Positions 1-20,208 of a stretch of 64,000 nucleotides of DNA are shown here, one piece after another. Both the position numbers and the translations under genes were made by a program. The notes beneath the pieces are model-generated. The model did no database searches, had not been told where the DNA came from, and saw nothing but the letters and a program-made list of their open reading frames with translations. This DNA comes from Glandiceps talaboti. Lineage: Eukaryota; Hemichordata; Enteropneusta; Spengelidae. Each line of letters starts with the position of its first letter. The first letter of the stretch is position 1. The stretch covers positions 12,469,694 through 12,533,693 of the forward strand of contig NC_135552.1 in the NCBI RefSeq assembly GCF_964340395.1, in the 5' to 3' direction.

Positions 1-345
1 ACCTTGTAGTATGTGTATATTTTATTCACCTTCTAAATACACTCTGAGGTAATGTTTATTATTACGAAAATAGTGTTCAACGTGTGAACGGAAGTCTTAT
101 CTGTTCAGTCACAGTCTGGGGTCATGTTTTTGTTATGATTGTCTGCGTCTAATCACTCTTCCCTGGATGCCATAAATTGGATCTCATACACAGAAAATAC
201 ACTCCCGCCACTAACATTTGATAAATTTGCTACTCTGCTCATACACCTGTCTTCACGCTTTTCCCTGATTGGTCAATAGCCCTCATTTGTAACTGTCAGT
301 CGAAATTTAACGCCCAGCCGGAGTACAAGTATGTATGTATGTATT
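1..345. repeat. Left copy of a 330-bp direct repeat
   Basis: Bases 1-330 are almost identical to 1247-1576, with a 2-base length difference near position 19 and a few substitutions. Both copies run into a TATG microsatellite at the same point. The window begins inside this copy, so its true left end is unknown. It lies in the last intron of TRAPPC13. It could be a terminal repeat of a mobile element or one unit of a tandem duplication about 1,246 bp long. Confidence 0.8.
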
Positions 346-387
346 TGTGTATGTATATGTGTGTATGTGTGTATGTATGTATGTATG

Positions 388-418
<31 letters not shown>

Positions 419-419
419 T
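331..419. repeat. TATG/TGTG microsatellite
   Basis: A run of TATG units interrupted by TGTG steps. The plus-strand open frame over it (MYVCMYVC type) only reflects the repeat. Confidence 0.95.
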
Positions 420-1026
420 AAATGCCGTCCGGGTAAATACACGCCGACGTAGGAGGCGTGTATTGCCAGGATGGCATTTATCTTGTACCCCGGCTAATAA
501 TTCAATGGTGTCATATTCTTTCCAGGAAAAACATCATACACCCATTGTTTATGTTTTGATTTTCGACGAGACACCCTGACGCCAACGTGACTTCCAATCG
601 AAGCTGACACGTGTTAACAAACTGGATACACGCCTGTATCAACATTCAATGTCACACACGTATATCGCTATGTTGCACGACGAAAATAGCAATTTACATC
701 CCAATGTACAGTGTATTTCATACCACTATGTATTTGCTTGATATTATTATGCAGGACATTCATACTACAAACTACTCAATACAATCACATCCATCATGTT
801 TGTGCAACTAGTGATACGAAATTTTATTGCCACTGATAAAACAAAACCTGGCTACTGACATCAAAAATACAACTTTCAGCGAAATTGTTTATCTGTGTCT
901 AGTGTAAAGAAACAGCATATTAATTACATGCAAATGAAATACATCATTCAAACTTTTGAAATGTCGTGTATTACGAAGCAATAGTAGTACCGTCTACCTC
1001 TCGCAAGTTGTAGTAAAATACACCAT

Positions 1027-1236
1027 TCAAACTACAATGCTATACCGTCCACAATTATTGTGACTTTTTGTCCATTCCGTCTTCATCCCTATCTTCGGCC
1101 CAACTATTCCAAACTTGCATGATGAGCTAGTATTTTTTTCAGTGTATTTCTGTGTGTTTTTCAGTACACTTGCCTTCAGTTTCTGATCTATGTCCTCAGC
1201 TGTCATAACAGCAAACCGTCGCTTTCCCCCTGCCAT
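1027..1236 (-). other. Short ORF, possible N-terminal scrap of a tyrosine-recombinase-like protein
   Basis: The 69-codon frame starts MAGGKRRFAVMTAEDIDQKL and continues with KNTQKYTEKN. A charged start with an R-F core, an acidic helix and a K-N-T-x-K step resembles the N-termini of Crypton or phage-integrase-like proteins found scattered in invertebrate genomes. That is a resemblance from memory, not a search result. After about residue 36 the similarity stops. No catalytic part is present. The frame begins 11 bp from the right copy of the 330-bp direct repeat, so it probably belongs to the same mobile unit. It may be wholly fortuitous. Confidence 0.25.
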
Positions 1237-1246
1237 TATACCGTCT

Positions 1247-1576
1247 ACCTTGTAGTATGTGTATTTTATTCACCTTCTAAATACACTCTGAGGTAATGTT
1301 TATTATTACGAAAATAGTGTTCAACGTGTGAACGGAAGTCTTATCTGTTCAGTCACAGTCTGGGGTCATGTTTTTGTTATGATTGTCTGCGTCTAATCAC
1401 TCTTCCCTGGATGCCATAAATTGGATCTCATACACAGAAAATACACTCCCGCCACTAACATTTGATAAATTTGCTACTCTGCTCATACACCTGTCTTCAC
1501 GCTTTTCCCTGATTGGTCAATAGCCCTCATTTGTAACTGTCAGTCGAAATTCAACGCCCAGCCGGAGTACAAGTAT
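1247..1576. repeat. Right copy of the 330-bp direct repeat
   Basis: It matches 1-330 over its whole length and ends at the same microsatellite junction. A core of about 900 bp with the recombinase-like scrap lies between the copies. It is preceded by the short string taccgtctacc, which also occurs near 987. Confidence 0.8.
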
Positions 1577-1672
1577 GTATGTATGTATGTATGTATGTAT
1601 GTATGTATGTATGTATGTACGTACGTACGTACGTACGTACGTACGTACGTACGTACGTACTTATGTATGTAT
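1575..1672. repeat. TATG microsatellite passing into a self-complementary GTAC run
   Basis: TATG units (1575-1616) are followed by about eleven GTAC/ACGT units (about 1617-1660), then TATG again. The GTAC part is its own reverse complement, so it can form hairpins or cruciforms. Confidence 0.95.
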
Positions 1673-1911
1673 GGATATAAAATTAATGTTATTCTTTTAC
1701 TGGAAAGTATTTTAGTAACACATATATTCCCCATACGGGAATATGGGACTACCGATATTATCCTTTGGCTACCAATTTCTGAAAGTGAGAGCCTACTGGG
1801 TCTACAAAATGTTTGCACCCTGTTTGTGTATGATACGCAATACATATGTCTAGTTTTTAGTTTAGATGTATATGAGTATCGTACTATGATTTGGGATTTA
1901 AAAGAACTTAC

Positions 1912-10635
<8,724 letters not shown>

Positions 10636-10973
10636 CTTGCTCGCCTTCTTCCTCTACTTCCGGTTGAACAACGTCAGTACTACTGTCGTATTCACAATCG
10701 TCAGCGTATTCGAATTTTCATTCGATTGTTGTTGAACAGACCAATCGATATCATGTCACTATATACTTTCTCGTTTTATGTTGTTTTCATTACAAGAATC
10801 GACAACAAATAAAAACCTCAATTTTAAGACTAAGAAAAAAAATGCCAACAATTGAAATGTCCCAGATTTGTAAAACCCTCAGTTTGAAGGCGCTAGCGAC
10901 CAAGTTCATTTAGCCATGGATGTATTAGTGAGAAATTGAGAATACATCAATGAGCTAATATGTGTGACACAAC
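10636..10973 (-). promoter_or_regulatory. Probable TRAPPC13 5' UTR and promoter region
   Basis: This is the sequence immediately upstream of the TRAPPC13 start codon. No TATA box or other defined element could be assigned. The assignment rests on position only. Confidence 0.35.
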
Positions 10974-11204
10974 CACAGGGGCGTGTAATATTTCATAGAT
11001 TGTTGTTTTCCAGGTCTACAGACTAAATATAACAACCTTTTGACTATATATTCCTACCTGTAAGGGGAAGATAACATTTCTTCGTAGTATAGAGATTGAT
11101 ACATTTGTAGCACTAGCAGCAAGATTCGTACGATATTTTCCTAAGAAAACGGCATTCTAAGCAATAAGAATACAACAATCTATTAAATATTACACGCCCC
11201 TGTG
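10974..11204. mobile_element. 231-bp hAT-type MITE with intact 8-bp target duplication
   Basis: The terminal inverted repeats start CACAGGGGCGTGTAATATTT and match for about 35 bp with two mismatches. They are flanked by gacacaac at 10966-10973 and 11205-11212. An 8-bp duplication and a CA-GGGG terminus fit the hAT superfamily. The left half of this element (gcgtgtaatatttc, agattgttgttttcc, gatacatttgtag) is clearly related to sequence just upstream of ZNF-A to ZNF-F. Confidence 0.85.
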
Positions 11205-11212
11205 GACACAAC

Positions 11213-12331
11213 GTCGTAAAAGACAGGCCGCCTTACGACACCATCCAAAACGTGCCCGCTAAGAGGCCAGAGCTCCTTATTTCGATGTTTCAGCACAAAT
11301 ACGTGCTCTGGCTTGCGAGATTGGTGTGACACTAACAGTAAAACTATATTATGACGGAAGTAACAGAAGATACTCTCATGCTCTAACATACTCATGAGCT
11401 GCTGCTGTGAATCACTGCACTGCTTTGGCTCATGGGGTTTACTTATAAAGTGCTTTGCTGCCTATATCTGTGCATGACCTGGTCACATCTTATGACCTAT
11501 TGTTCACTTTAGCATTTTATTTTTTAAAAATCAGATAATCATAAGAACGCAATGAAAGCAGTAAGTCTTATAGTTTTAGTATTATAGTGAACTAAAAGTG
11601 TATTTATATTATTTTTTAAGGTAAGACACTGTAAAGAAGGTAATGTAATATAATATTTCAAAAGTGAGCTTAAAGTCAGAAAAAAACGTGGATATTAACT
11701 TGTGCGAAATTACAATTACTTAAAACGTAGTAATAATTTATACCACGATGAAAGTACGTAAACCATGAAGGTAGTTATTCGTCATAGTAATCTAGGGGAA
11801 ATACATACCTTGGATACAAATGTAGTATGTACATGCATGACCTATATAAATTCTCTCAAAGCCAATGGAGAGACAACAGTACACTGAGTAAGATTTCAGC
11901 AGACACTGTGTATTAAGGGATGCTTGTGTGTTATAATTCTCTTTATTTTGTATATCTCAACATGAAACCTGGTGATCAGTCTCTCTGATCTTGATGTTTA
12001 ATAGCATTTACAAGCTAAAAACGGAATCCCCTGTATTACTAGTCTACCTGTAACAATTCTTTTCCATAATTTACAAGTGTATATTTCACAACTCGCGACA
12101 CCGGTGATTTTGCTTGCTCACAGGAATCACAAATGAGATCATGTTCATGCAAAGAGTCTGTTACAACAGTGTAATATTAGTATCGGTGACTTGTCATAGT
12201 ACAAACACCATGGGATCCCAGATCCCACAACTCTAGATCTGTTTATTACTGATTAAAACGCTACACAGTAAAGTGCGACTGTCACGGGTAACTTTTAACT
12301 GGAACTTTGTTTTACAACACATCTTCCACTT

Positions 12332-12416
<85 letters not shown>

Positions 12417-13291
12417 GACAAAAACATCTCATCAACCTACATCAGATGACCCCACACTGTTGTTTCTGTATTCAGTTATCTTGTTGTATTTACCTACGTG
12501 TAATTTGTCTTTGCTTGAATCTCAATTCATCTAAGCAAATTAATGTTGTTGTTTTTTCGCCATTTGTATAACATTGAACTGTCTATAGACTATTACAATA
12601 CATACACATGTGCGACCGTAAGTCTGAGACGTACACACTTACAAATATCTGGTTTTGGAAAAAGCTATTATTAAAGATTGTCATATCATATGGTTAATGT
12701 ATTTGCAGCTTATAGGAGAGCAGATTGATGATGACAACGTTTGAGTATTCAAGTCAAGAATTCCATAAAAATAGTGTGTTGAGATCAAAAGTTCAGTCAT
12801 AAAAAGTATTAAAACTGCATCTGGAAAAGTTACAAAAAATGTTTTGTAAGGTACAATAGCTTTCTTGTTATACTGTACATCGTGAAAAGTATTTCATCAT
12901 CTGTGGGTGAACACACTTTTTTGTAGCTGTATACACGTTATATTAAATCAAATCGATTTTTGAGTCCGCACCGAAAATCAGCGCCCTCAACGGTGATCAT
13001 GATTTAAACCTGTTTCTGCACTTAATCAAACACTGATTAGCATGTACAATGTCAATTTCCAGTGAATTTATTGCGAAAAGGGATACTCTATTTACAACCA
13101 GTACAGTATTTAAAGGTGATGACTGATTCAAAACCGAGCTTTAGCTCAAGATTTAGACTTGCCCCTACACTACATACGGATACTATTAACTAATTAACAT
13201 ATACAATGTCTTTTTATAAGTAATAATTGACAAATTTTATTGAATATATATTTGCTTAATAAACTTTTGCCAGCTGTTAAAAGTAACTTAT
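11213..13291. other. Intergenic region between TRAPPC13 and the dispanin gene
   Basis: No gene was recognized. The only clear feature is the AC microsatellite at 12333-12411. Confidence 0.7.
12333..12411. repeat. AC dinucleotide microsatellite
   Basis: A pure run of about 39 AC units. Confidence 0.98.
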
Positions 13292-13429
13292 TTACGATAA
13301 GATGTAGAAGGTGATACCCGTGGACCACAAAATGATACCAAAGACCAGTGCAGCGGTGATTAAGTACCTAGCTCTTGTGGCGAATTTATTTGCGTCCATA
13401 TACGCTTTATCTTTGTTGGCATTCTTCAG
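13292..13429 (-). CDS. Dispanin gene, last exon
   Basis: The acceptor is CAACAG|. It encodes LKNANKDKAYMDANKFATRA, then the second membrane segment and a TAA stop after FYILS. Confidence 0.82.
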   Translation of the reverse strand: MKNANKDKAYMDANKFATRARYLITAALVFGIILWSTGITFYILS

Positions 13430-15883
13430 CTGTTGAAAGAGTAAGAAAAATCAGAATACAGTATTTATAACGAACTTATTACCCCGAACTCAGTCCAAGG
13501 TCAAAACATTTGTAACCATGGACTTATTATACTGGGTAAAAATGTATGGCCTTCCAAACTAAGTATAGTAGATCTAGAATGCCCTTGTTGATCGACTCTG
13601 TATTCGGATACGACGTTTAATTTTGCGCAGCCAGTTTTTATTGGGTTGCTTGAATTTTACACCGTAGTATAGATCTAATTTGGTCTAATTTAGTTGAGGT
13701 TTAATGCTTAAAAATAATAGAATGGTTACCAATCACAATGTTTGCGTCCAGTATCTAATTACAGGTTTCGCAGATTCATGCGTTGTTTTGGGGATAACCT
13801 TCACAGTCGTTGGATGGTATCCAAAAAGAATCATAAGCTGTATTTTTAGGCATGCATACAATGCATGAAATGGTGTGTTACTAGAACACATATTCACTGA
13901 TCTTACTCGGGCAACAGCATATGCGTGATACGTCAATTTCCCTCAGGCCTGTGGGTCACCCAAACACGAACTGCTTCTCACAATTGATCAGTCAACATGA
14001 CGTGTGTAATATAATAACACGCCATACACATTTTCTGCACGTATACCATGTCTAAAATTATGTCAAAATGGTATTTCTGTACAGGGTGATGACAGGGTGA
14101 CATCATGGTGTGCTGACCAACGAAAATCACGGTCAATACCAAGTGACCTTGTGTTGACACATCATAATGTGGGAAATGTAATATTCAGATGTCTTACAAT
14201 ATCAAATATAGCGTAATTTCTCCACCACAGCCCTTGGATCGATCAAAACTATATGCTATGAGTGACGTGTTCAGTATAGGCCTACTTACAAGCAACGAAA
14301 AATAGATTCCAACCACACCAAGAGGAAGGCAACAAAAGAGAGTAGTACAGATATTGATAAACAGATATCCTTGATGTGGTATGGTGTCACCGTCATCTTG
14401 CTGAATATGGGGCCATTGCGTCTGCGATGTAGGCTGGACGTTTATTATTTCCTGAATCAGGAGAGAATTTAAGGAAATGAAGGGAGTTGCAAGCAGAGAT
14501 TTGTTTGTTTCAGCATTTGCCAACATCTAGTATAAACCGTTGACAATTATAGCTTTAACTTTAAAAGTTCTGTGGTGCCGCAACGCCAGAAACGAATGTA
14601 CCTGGGAATTTGACATTCGTAGCTAGTTCTGCACTTGCAGCACAACAATGTTTTTAAAGTCATACGATGGAAACATTTTTTGTCTGTCTTGATTTGGTCA
14701 GCATATTTTTTCCTACTGTTAGTCAGCGATAATTTTTTTTCGAAAATCCTCCAGCCCCCCCCCCCCCCCGAAATCAAATGGTGTACCCCTAAACTCAAAT
14801 CACTACAAAGAACCTAAATTACTCCCGCGGGTAAATTCAGGGAGAAAATGACTAGAATTTAGAACGATAATGAATGTAGAATGATAAAACGATAATGCTA
14901 AACATTTTGTTCCTTAAAACATTATCCCATATGTTGTTTTACTGAACCATATGTCAGTATCAGTAATTTAAACAAATTCTTCAAAATCTAATATGCAAAT
15001 TGGGATAATTGATATGCATCATTACAGAATCAAATCATTAACACACCTAACTAAGGGACTACCGTACGTGATAAATAAGCTTATATCTGTATCATATGTG
15101 TGCACTGAACACGAATCCACCTACCTCTATTACAATTAAAGTTAATTCATCTCCTTGCAATTGGATCGTTGATGTTGATGGGTCGAATACCAAATCAGCT
15201 TGAACTGTGATACAAAAAAAACATCAAGTACATGTACAGACTAGAAATTTTTTATTTATTGGAATTTGATGATTAGAACAACTTTTAGTACTACGCTTTC
15301 TACATGAAAAAGCATTCCGAAACAACATGAGTTTAGACAAAGTCCGTGTTTGTTACTTGCAATTGCAAAATGTTTATTACTGCACGTACAAAGGTGATTT
15401 GTAAACAAAACTGGGTAAAAACAAGTAACCACTTATGATAAAAAATATACACAAGTAATCAAATTAGTTATATATGGCGACATTTTAACATGTGTCCCTT
15501 TTAATAGATTGGTGTCAAACACACTTACGCATGTCGCTCTGCTCAGGACATAACAGTTACTTAAAGTTTAAATTAACTATTTACCCATTTCTCTACACAC
15601 TGCCCGAGCCCTACCTAACACGAAGGGTCAAGGTAAAAGGACAGTGCACGTGTCTTGCTGAACATTTACCTCTCTAAAGACTGGTGCAGACATTAAATGC
15701 GAATATATGTGCATGAAATACAAAAATCTTGAAGGTAAAGGTTAGGTTATTGTCTAACAGTTTTAAAAGTGGTGTCAAATTTTATAAACTCGGCTTGTGC
15801 TACACATTACCTGCTATGCTATTCATTTCCATTGCTATCCTTTCTTGGGACACAATAATAGGAAACAATTCAGGCAAATGACG
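13292..15883 (-). CDS. CD225/dispanin-type transmembrane protein, 5' end not found
   Basis: Four exons join in phase: 15811-15883, 15125-15204, 14290-14451 and 13292-13429 (stop TAA). They give 149 codons and part of one more before the stop. The C-terminal half has the CD225 layout: a hydrophobic segment with the CCLPLG core (YLFINICTTLFCCLPLGVVG), a short polar loop with alternating A, K and D (NANKDKAYMDANKFATRARY), and a second hydrophobic segment (LITAALVFGIILW) close to the C-terminus. CD225 proteins (IFITM, PRRT and SynDIG groups) are small two-segment membrane proteins of plasma or endosomal membranes; the paired cysteines are often palmitoylated. The N-terminal region (HLPELFPIIVSQERIAMEMN, then DLVFDPSTSTIQLQGDELTL) is not one I recognize for this family. 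The role here is unknown. Confidence 0.8.
14290..14451 (-). CDS. Dispanin gene, exon with first membrane segment
   Basis: The acceptor is GATTCAG| and the donor TTGCTT|GTAAGT. It encodes EIINVQPTSQTQWPHIQQDD followed by the segment ending CCLPLGVVGIYFSLL. An upstream ATG at 14526 is preceded directly by an in-frame stop and probably lies in intron sequence. Confidence 0.82.
14756..14769. repeat. Poly-C run in dispanin intron
   Basis: Fourteen consecutive C residues. A similar run lies at 7014-7024. Confidence 0.9.
15125..15204 (-). CDS. Dispanin gene, second resolved exon
   Basis: The acceptor is TCACAG|TT and the donor GAG|GTAGGT. It encodes QADLVFDPSTSTIQLQGDEL and then TLIVIE, in phase with both neighbours. 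Confidence 0.7.
15811..15883 (-). CDS. Dispanin gene, first resolved exon
   Basis: The acceptor is TTAACAG|C and the donor GCAG|GTAATG. It encodes RHLPELFPIIVSQERIAMEM and then NSIA. It begins at an acceptor, so at least one earlier exon exists; none could be placed with confidence. Confidence 0.65.
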
Positions 15884-18774
15884 CTGTTAAGATAATAACA
15901 ATATTCAAACACATATATAGTTGGTAATTGCTGAATTGAGAATGTACACATATGCATTTCACATACAAAAATAATATTATTTTAAAAGTGCTCTACTCAT
16001 ACAGTGTGCATCAGTCAAGTATTCTGCCATAAAGACAAATTATCTTTAATATTATGAAAACATAAAGTGTGTTCAAGATTATGCAACCTTGATTCACCAA
16101 TATACAAAGGCCAGATAGTGTACAGTTACGTACTACCTATATGCAAATAAGAGTAATTAATATGTACGCCCCAAACTCGTTCCAAGAAATAACGATGTCT
16201 CTAATCGTTATGATTTTTGGAGAACAAAATCAATTATTTAAGTTGAGGCTTCAATGAACAGGTGAAATTAATGCTGTATAGCCACAATTTATTTAAATGC
16301 AGTGTTAAAATGTACAGTTGTTTATATCATTCTTTTAGATTCGATTAAAACATCGATATCTCCATCTTTGAGCTACTTCGCAGCAAAATGGTGTTCGCGT
16401 TTATACCAGTGACCTTTCATGTAGGTCTTTGTTTAGACTTGCAGCTGTCAACTCGCATTTTGCTGTTCTCCATGCGCTATTTAAACTTTTGGCTGGGCTA
16501 TTTTATTTATAATGTAAAATGGGTAAATAATGGGCCACGGCTTTTATCAGCACGCTGAGCCGGGTCCCGAGTTACAAGGGTCGCCCATCCATCACCATGT
16601 TGGCTTCTGTTACTTCTGAAACACCACAATTGATGAATGTTTCAGCGCCGGTCCTGCCACTCAATGGTTACATATGCCTAAAGTATAAGTGGAACCATGA
16701 ACGCGAGTCAACAGAACGACAAATCCTTACACTTGCTCATGGTGTTACAAATAACAATGTGCCAAAATGGCCACATTCTATAGACTTATTTAAAGATTTT
16801 AAACTTGATGATATCAACTTGAACTTATATTAATTATAACTGGGTATGCACTTTTTCTACCTTACAAGTAAAAAGTGTCACAACATGTCTCCGAAACTAT
16901 AATGACTGGCTTCGTTACACAAGTGTTATGATCTTGGCGAAAGGTCAAATAATCTCACAGGTGATGTAGACAGGTACCAAGCTCTCACTAAGTAAACATG
17001 ACGTCATTATTTTATGATCTATTGATATAGTCAGCACGTATGGTCTGGTGTTCAATCATTCAATCCTATATGGTTTCAGATTCTTTTTTATTGCCATACG
17101 TATAAAACATTACAATGTGATTATTTTGGAATCGTATGTTAGGGTAAATTGTGAAGCAGAATCAGCCAGTTGAATCACAGACAAGGAAGACTTGTCTGTG
17201 GTTGAATCCAGCAGAGGAGTAGAGATAAAGTTTGTTTCGGGCAAACTGTAATATCGACCTCAGTCTAAGTAAATTCCGATCCTGTAAGATCACTGTACGA
17301 CGAAAGCAGACAGTTTGGGTGGTGTTCAATTGATCCATTATCTAGCTATGTTAGGTTAGACTTGGATAGGAGCATAACAAAATACATTGCAGCCTCGCCA
17401 GCTTGTTTGTGTTTACTTTATCGAACATTTCCAATAATCCCATATTGTAGTATATACTTTTATACAAAGGTTGTTTTTGAACAACGTTTTTCTAGCTAGA
17501 CAGAAGCTATAAACATAGGTTGATAACAAACATGTGTACAACTGTTGGGAAAAACAGGCAGAAATAGCTCACCTTGTGTTAGTTCCTTTCAACTGTTAAA
17601 TTCAAAACGTCAGCTCTATGCCCCCAACTGCGGAAATGTCATAAAGGCTAGGATAAGAATTTACGGTAGGGGGGCCTGGGGAGAAATTATTGTAATTTTG
17701 GCAAACTTTTGTTCACAGGCCCTCTCCTCTCGTGCTCTCACGACATTCCATGACACCCCCGAAATTAACCCAAGAATTTTCGTAGCCCCCTCCTGGCCAC
17801 ACATATTTTAATGTGTAATTATACAGACCCCCCATTTTTATTCATGTCCCCCCATCCCCGCCTGTAAATTCTGACCTCAGCCTAAACAGTGCGAGTTACT
17901 ACAACTGATAACGTAGTGGCCAACTGGTAACATTTCAACCCTATGGTAATAAATCGACTGGTAACATATAAAAAAATACAATAATGTATCATCAGTTATA
18001 CGATAAGGTATTTATATTTTCCACCCAATAATGTGAAATTTATTGTTAACGTGGTATTTTTTCTAACTGATGTTAATTCAGTAAATAACGTATACAATGC
18101 TAATATTATTTCTTATTTGGTTATATGAGTTGATAGGTAAAGACTCATATAAGAGTCTGTGTGTGGTAGAAGTCGTGCATTGATTAAACAACTCATATCG
18201 ATCATCATGTGCACCTAGTATAATTTCCCGCTTCAAAACCTCTGTTTTACTTTGTATTCCACTATCTGTTTTCAATGAAATGTGATTGACAGTAAAAATC
18301 TATATGAGGCCATGTTTTATGTTGTCTGACTATCCGATGAAAATTCAAATGATCTTGATTGCATAGTCTAGACCCTTTGCTTGGTTAATCTGGGCTTCAT
18401 TCCGTGTTGATACAGGACATTTGTGTAGCCAACATCAACGAAGCAAAAAGTTTAAGCGAGCATTAATTGGTGAAGGTGCGTCTAGTATTATTTCCCATTG
18501 TAGTCAAATATGATCATATTTTAAGATATGACCAGTCACATGGTGATGGTTTGTGAGACATACAGTGAAGTTTCCATGACGACATGACAACTACAGTCAT
18601 ACATATGACAAATAATACGAAAGTTGAAGTCTTTCTTTGTTATCACATGCCGATCAGTTTGTTACAATGTAGTTTTGTCACAAACGTTATCGGCATATGG
18701 CGAGTGGTAGTGTATGGATAGGTGACAGTCAACATGTTGAAATGACAGACAGATGTCACAGAAATTACAGCAAA
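15884..18774. other. Intergenic or 5' intron sequence, no gene recognized
   Basis: It should contain the missing 5' exon(s) and promoter of the dispanin gene. Open frames at 16597-16833 and 17545-17811 (plus strand) show no familiar motif, good splice context or repeat structure and are not called as genes. Confidence 0.6.
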
Positions 18775-19755
18775 TCATTCACCTTTAAACCTGCTCTGTT
18801 CAGCTGATTTTCTTGATAATAACTGCCAGGAACAAAGTACAAGTGGAGTCATACTTATTGTTTGTTGTGAAATACACATTGTATTTTTCATATTCTGACA
18901 TATGTGTTGTGTTGTACCACTTCTCAGTGCATTTCCAGTAAATCCCAAGATATCCATGTCAGACTATTAAATACATCCAGCTGATACAACTTTTTCAAAC
19001 TTGGTCTTCACAAAGTTAGCAACCATTGCAAAAAAACAACATATACCCTATACAATGCTACCTCTGGTGTGTGTATACACCTACCTGTGGTAATATGTAG
19101 TGCCACTGCAGTATCAGATGTAACAACCAGGTGTAAACGGAATGCCTTCCCGAAGGACAATAAGCCTTTCATTAGTTCCAATATTACATGTGTTATTAGA
19201 ATGTGAATTTTGAGCCACCTGTTTGTTAATTTCAATTGATTATGCAAATTATTCACAAGGATTAAAACATTCAGATTATATACACCAGTGTGCTTTTTGT
19301 GTTATGAAATATCATAATTTGGTGTATAATTTTAAGATAAGTGAATGAGTACTATAAGTTAAGCTGGTTAATGTACCTTCTGATTTTAATAAATAATATG
19401 CATTAATGATTTTTGTGTTAATTAGGCATTGTATGCTGATATAAATTGGTATATATATGGTATATATGTATATGATTACAAATGACATTTTTCTACAAAT
19501 CTTGATCTAACTTAGAACTCTGATGTATTTGCATAATCAATATTTTTATTGTATTAAATATTTCATTTGTTAATGATTGCCTACTTAAGACTTGTGGCAA
19601 AATGTAGTCGATGTGTTTAATCATAGAAACATATTGTTATTTTTCATTGCTGGGAAAGTTTCCTTTTTTATCACTTCTGTATAAGATTTCACATTCACTT
19701 CACATCATTATCTAACAAAAGACACATAAAAGTACACAAACTAAGTTTAATTTGT
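18775..19755. repeat. ZNF 3'-flank duplicated block
   Basis: This stretch is closely related to 38,020-39,130 downstream of ZNF-D, and its inner part to 24,270-25,065 and 30,030-30,825 downstream of ZNF-B and ZNF-C. Shared markers are aagcctttcattagttcc, gaatatcataatttggtg and ttaggcattgtatgctgat. It marks the outer edge of the duplicating ZNF unit. Confidence 0.8.
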
Positions 19756-19761
19756 TTTATT
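19756..19761 (-). terminator. Candidate poly(A) signal of ZNF-A
   Basis: AATAAA on the minus strand about 450 nt after the stop, followed by a GT-rich stretch. Equivalent signals lie at 25067-25072 and 25077-25082 (ZNF-B), 30825-30830 and 30835-30840 (ZNF-C) and 39130-39135 (ZNF-D). Confidence 0.55.
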
Positions 19762-20039
19762 TTGAGGAAAACAACCTAAGAGGATTCCATACATTTTGAA
19801 CAAGTCAAACAAATTGCCATTTAGACAATAAGTTTATGAGTTTTCTCACATATAAACACTTTAAATACATAATTCATAAACACACAATGTCATACCAATT
19901 CAATTGAAAGGAAAACTTGTAATTCAGATTGAAATGGTCATTATTGTAACAATACTTACAAAACTACATTGTATACACTTCTTGTTAATCATTTCATGTT
20001 TTATCTGATATTTAAAAAAAACTTTATGAACACATTCAC

Positions 20040-20208
20040 TTTTTCACTATGGATTCCCATGTGTAATTTGAAATCACAACTTCGAATTGATTACATGTAT
20101 AACATTCTTCACATGCAAAGGATTTCATTTGTGTGTATCCTCATGTGATCCCTCAGATATCTACTGCGACTAAACCCTTTACCACACTCTTTACATACAA
20201 ACATTCTT
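20040..20208 (-). pseudogene. Relic fingers after the ZNF-A stop
   Basis: In the next frame after the ZNF-A stop comes a complete finger ([20 protein letters not shown], then RIH). After a further one-base loss there is a damaged finger ending DFKLHMGIHSE. A 2-nt loss in the CACACA of the last linker puts these out of frame. Confidence 0.8.

Noticed and set aside
14194-14526. ATG at 14526 as the start of the dispanin gene
   Set aside because: A stop codon precedes it directly, and a better acceptor at 14452 joins in phase to two further coding exons.
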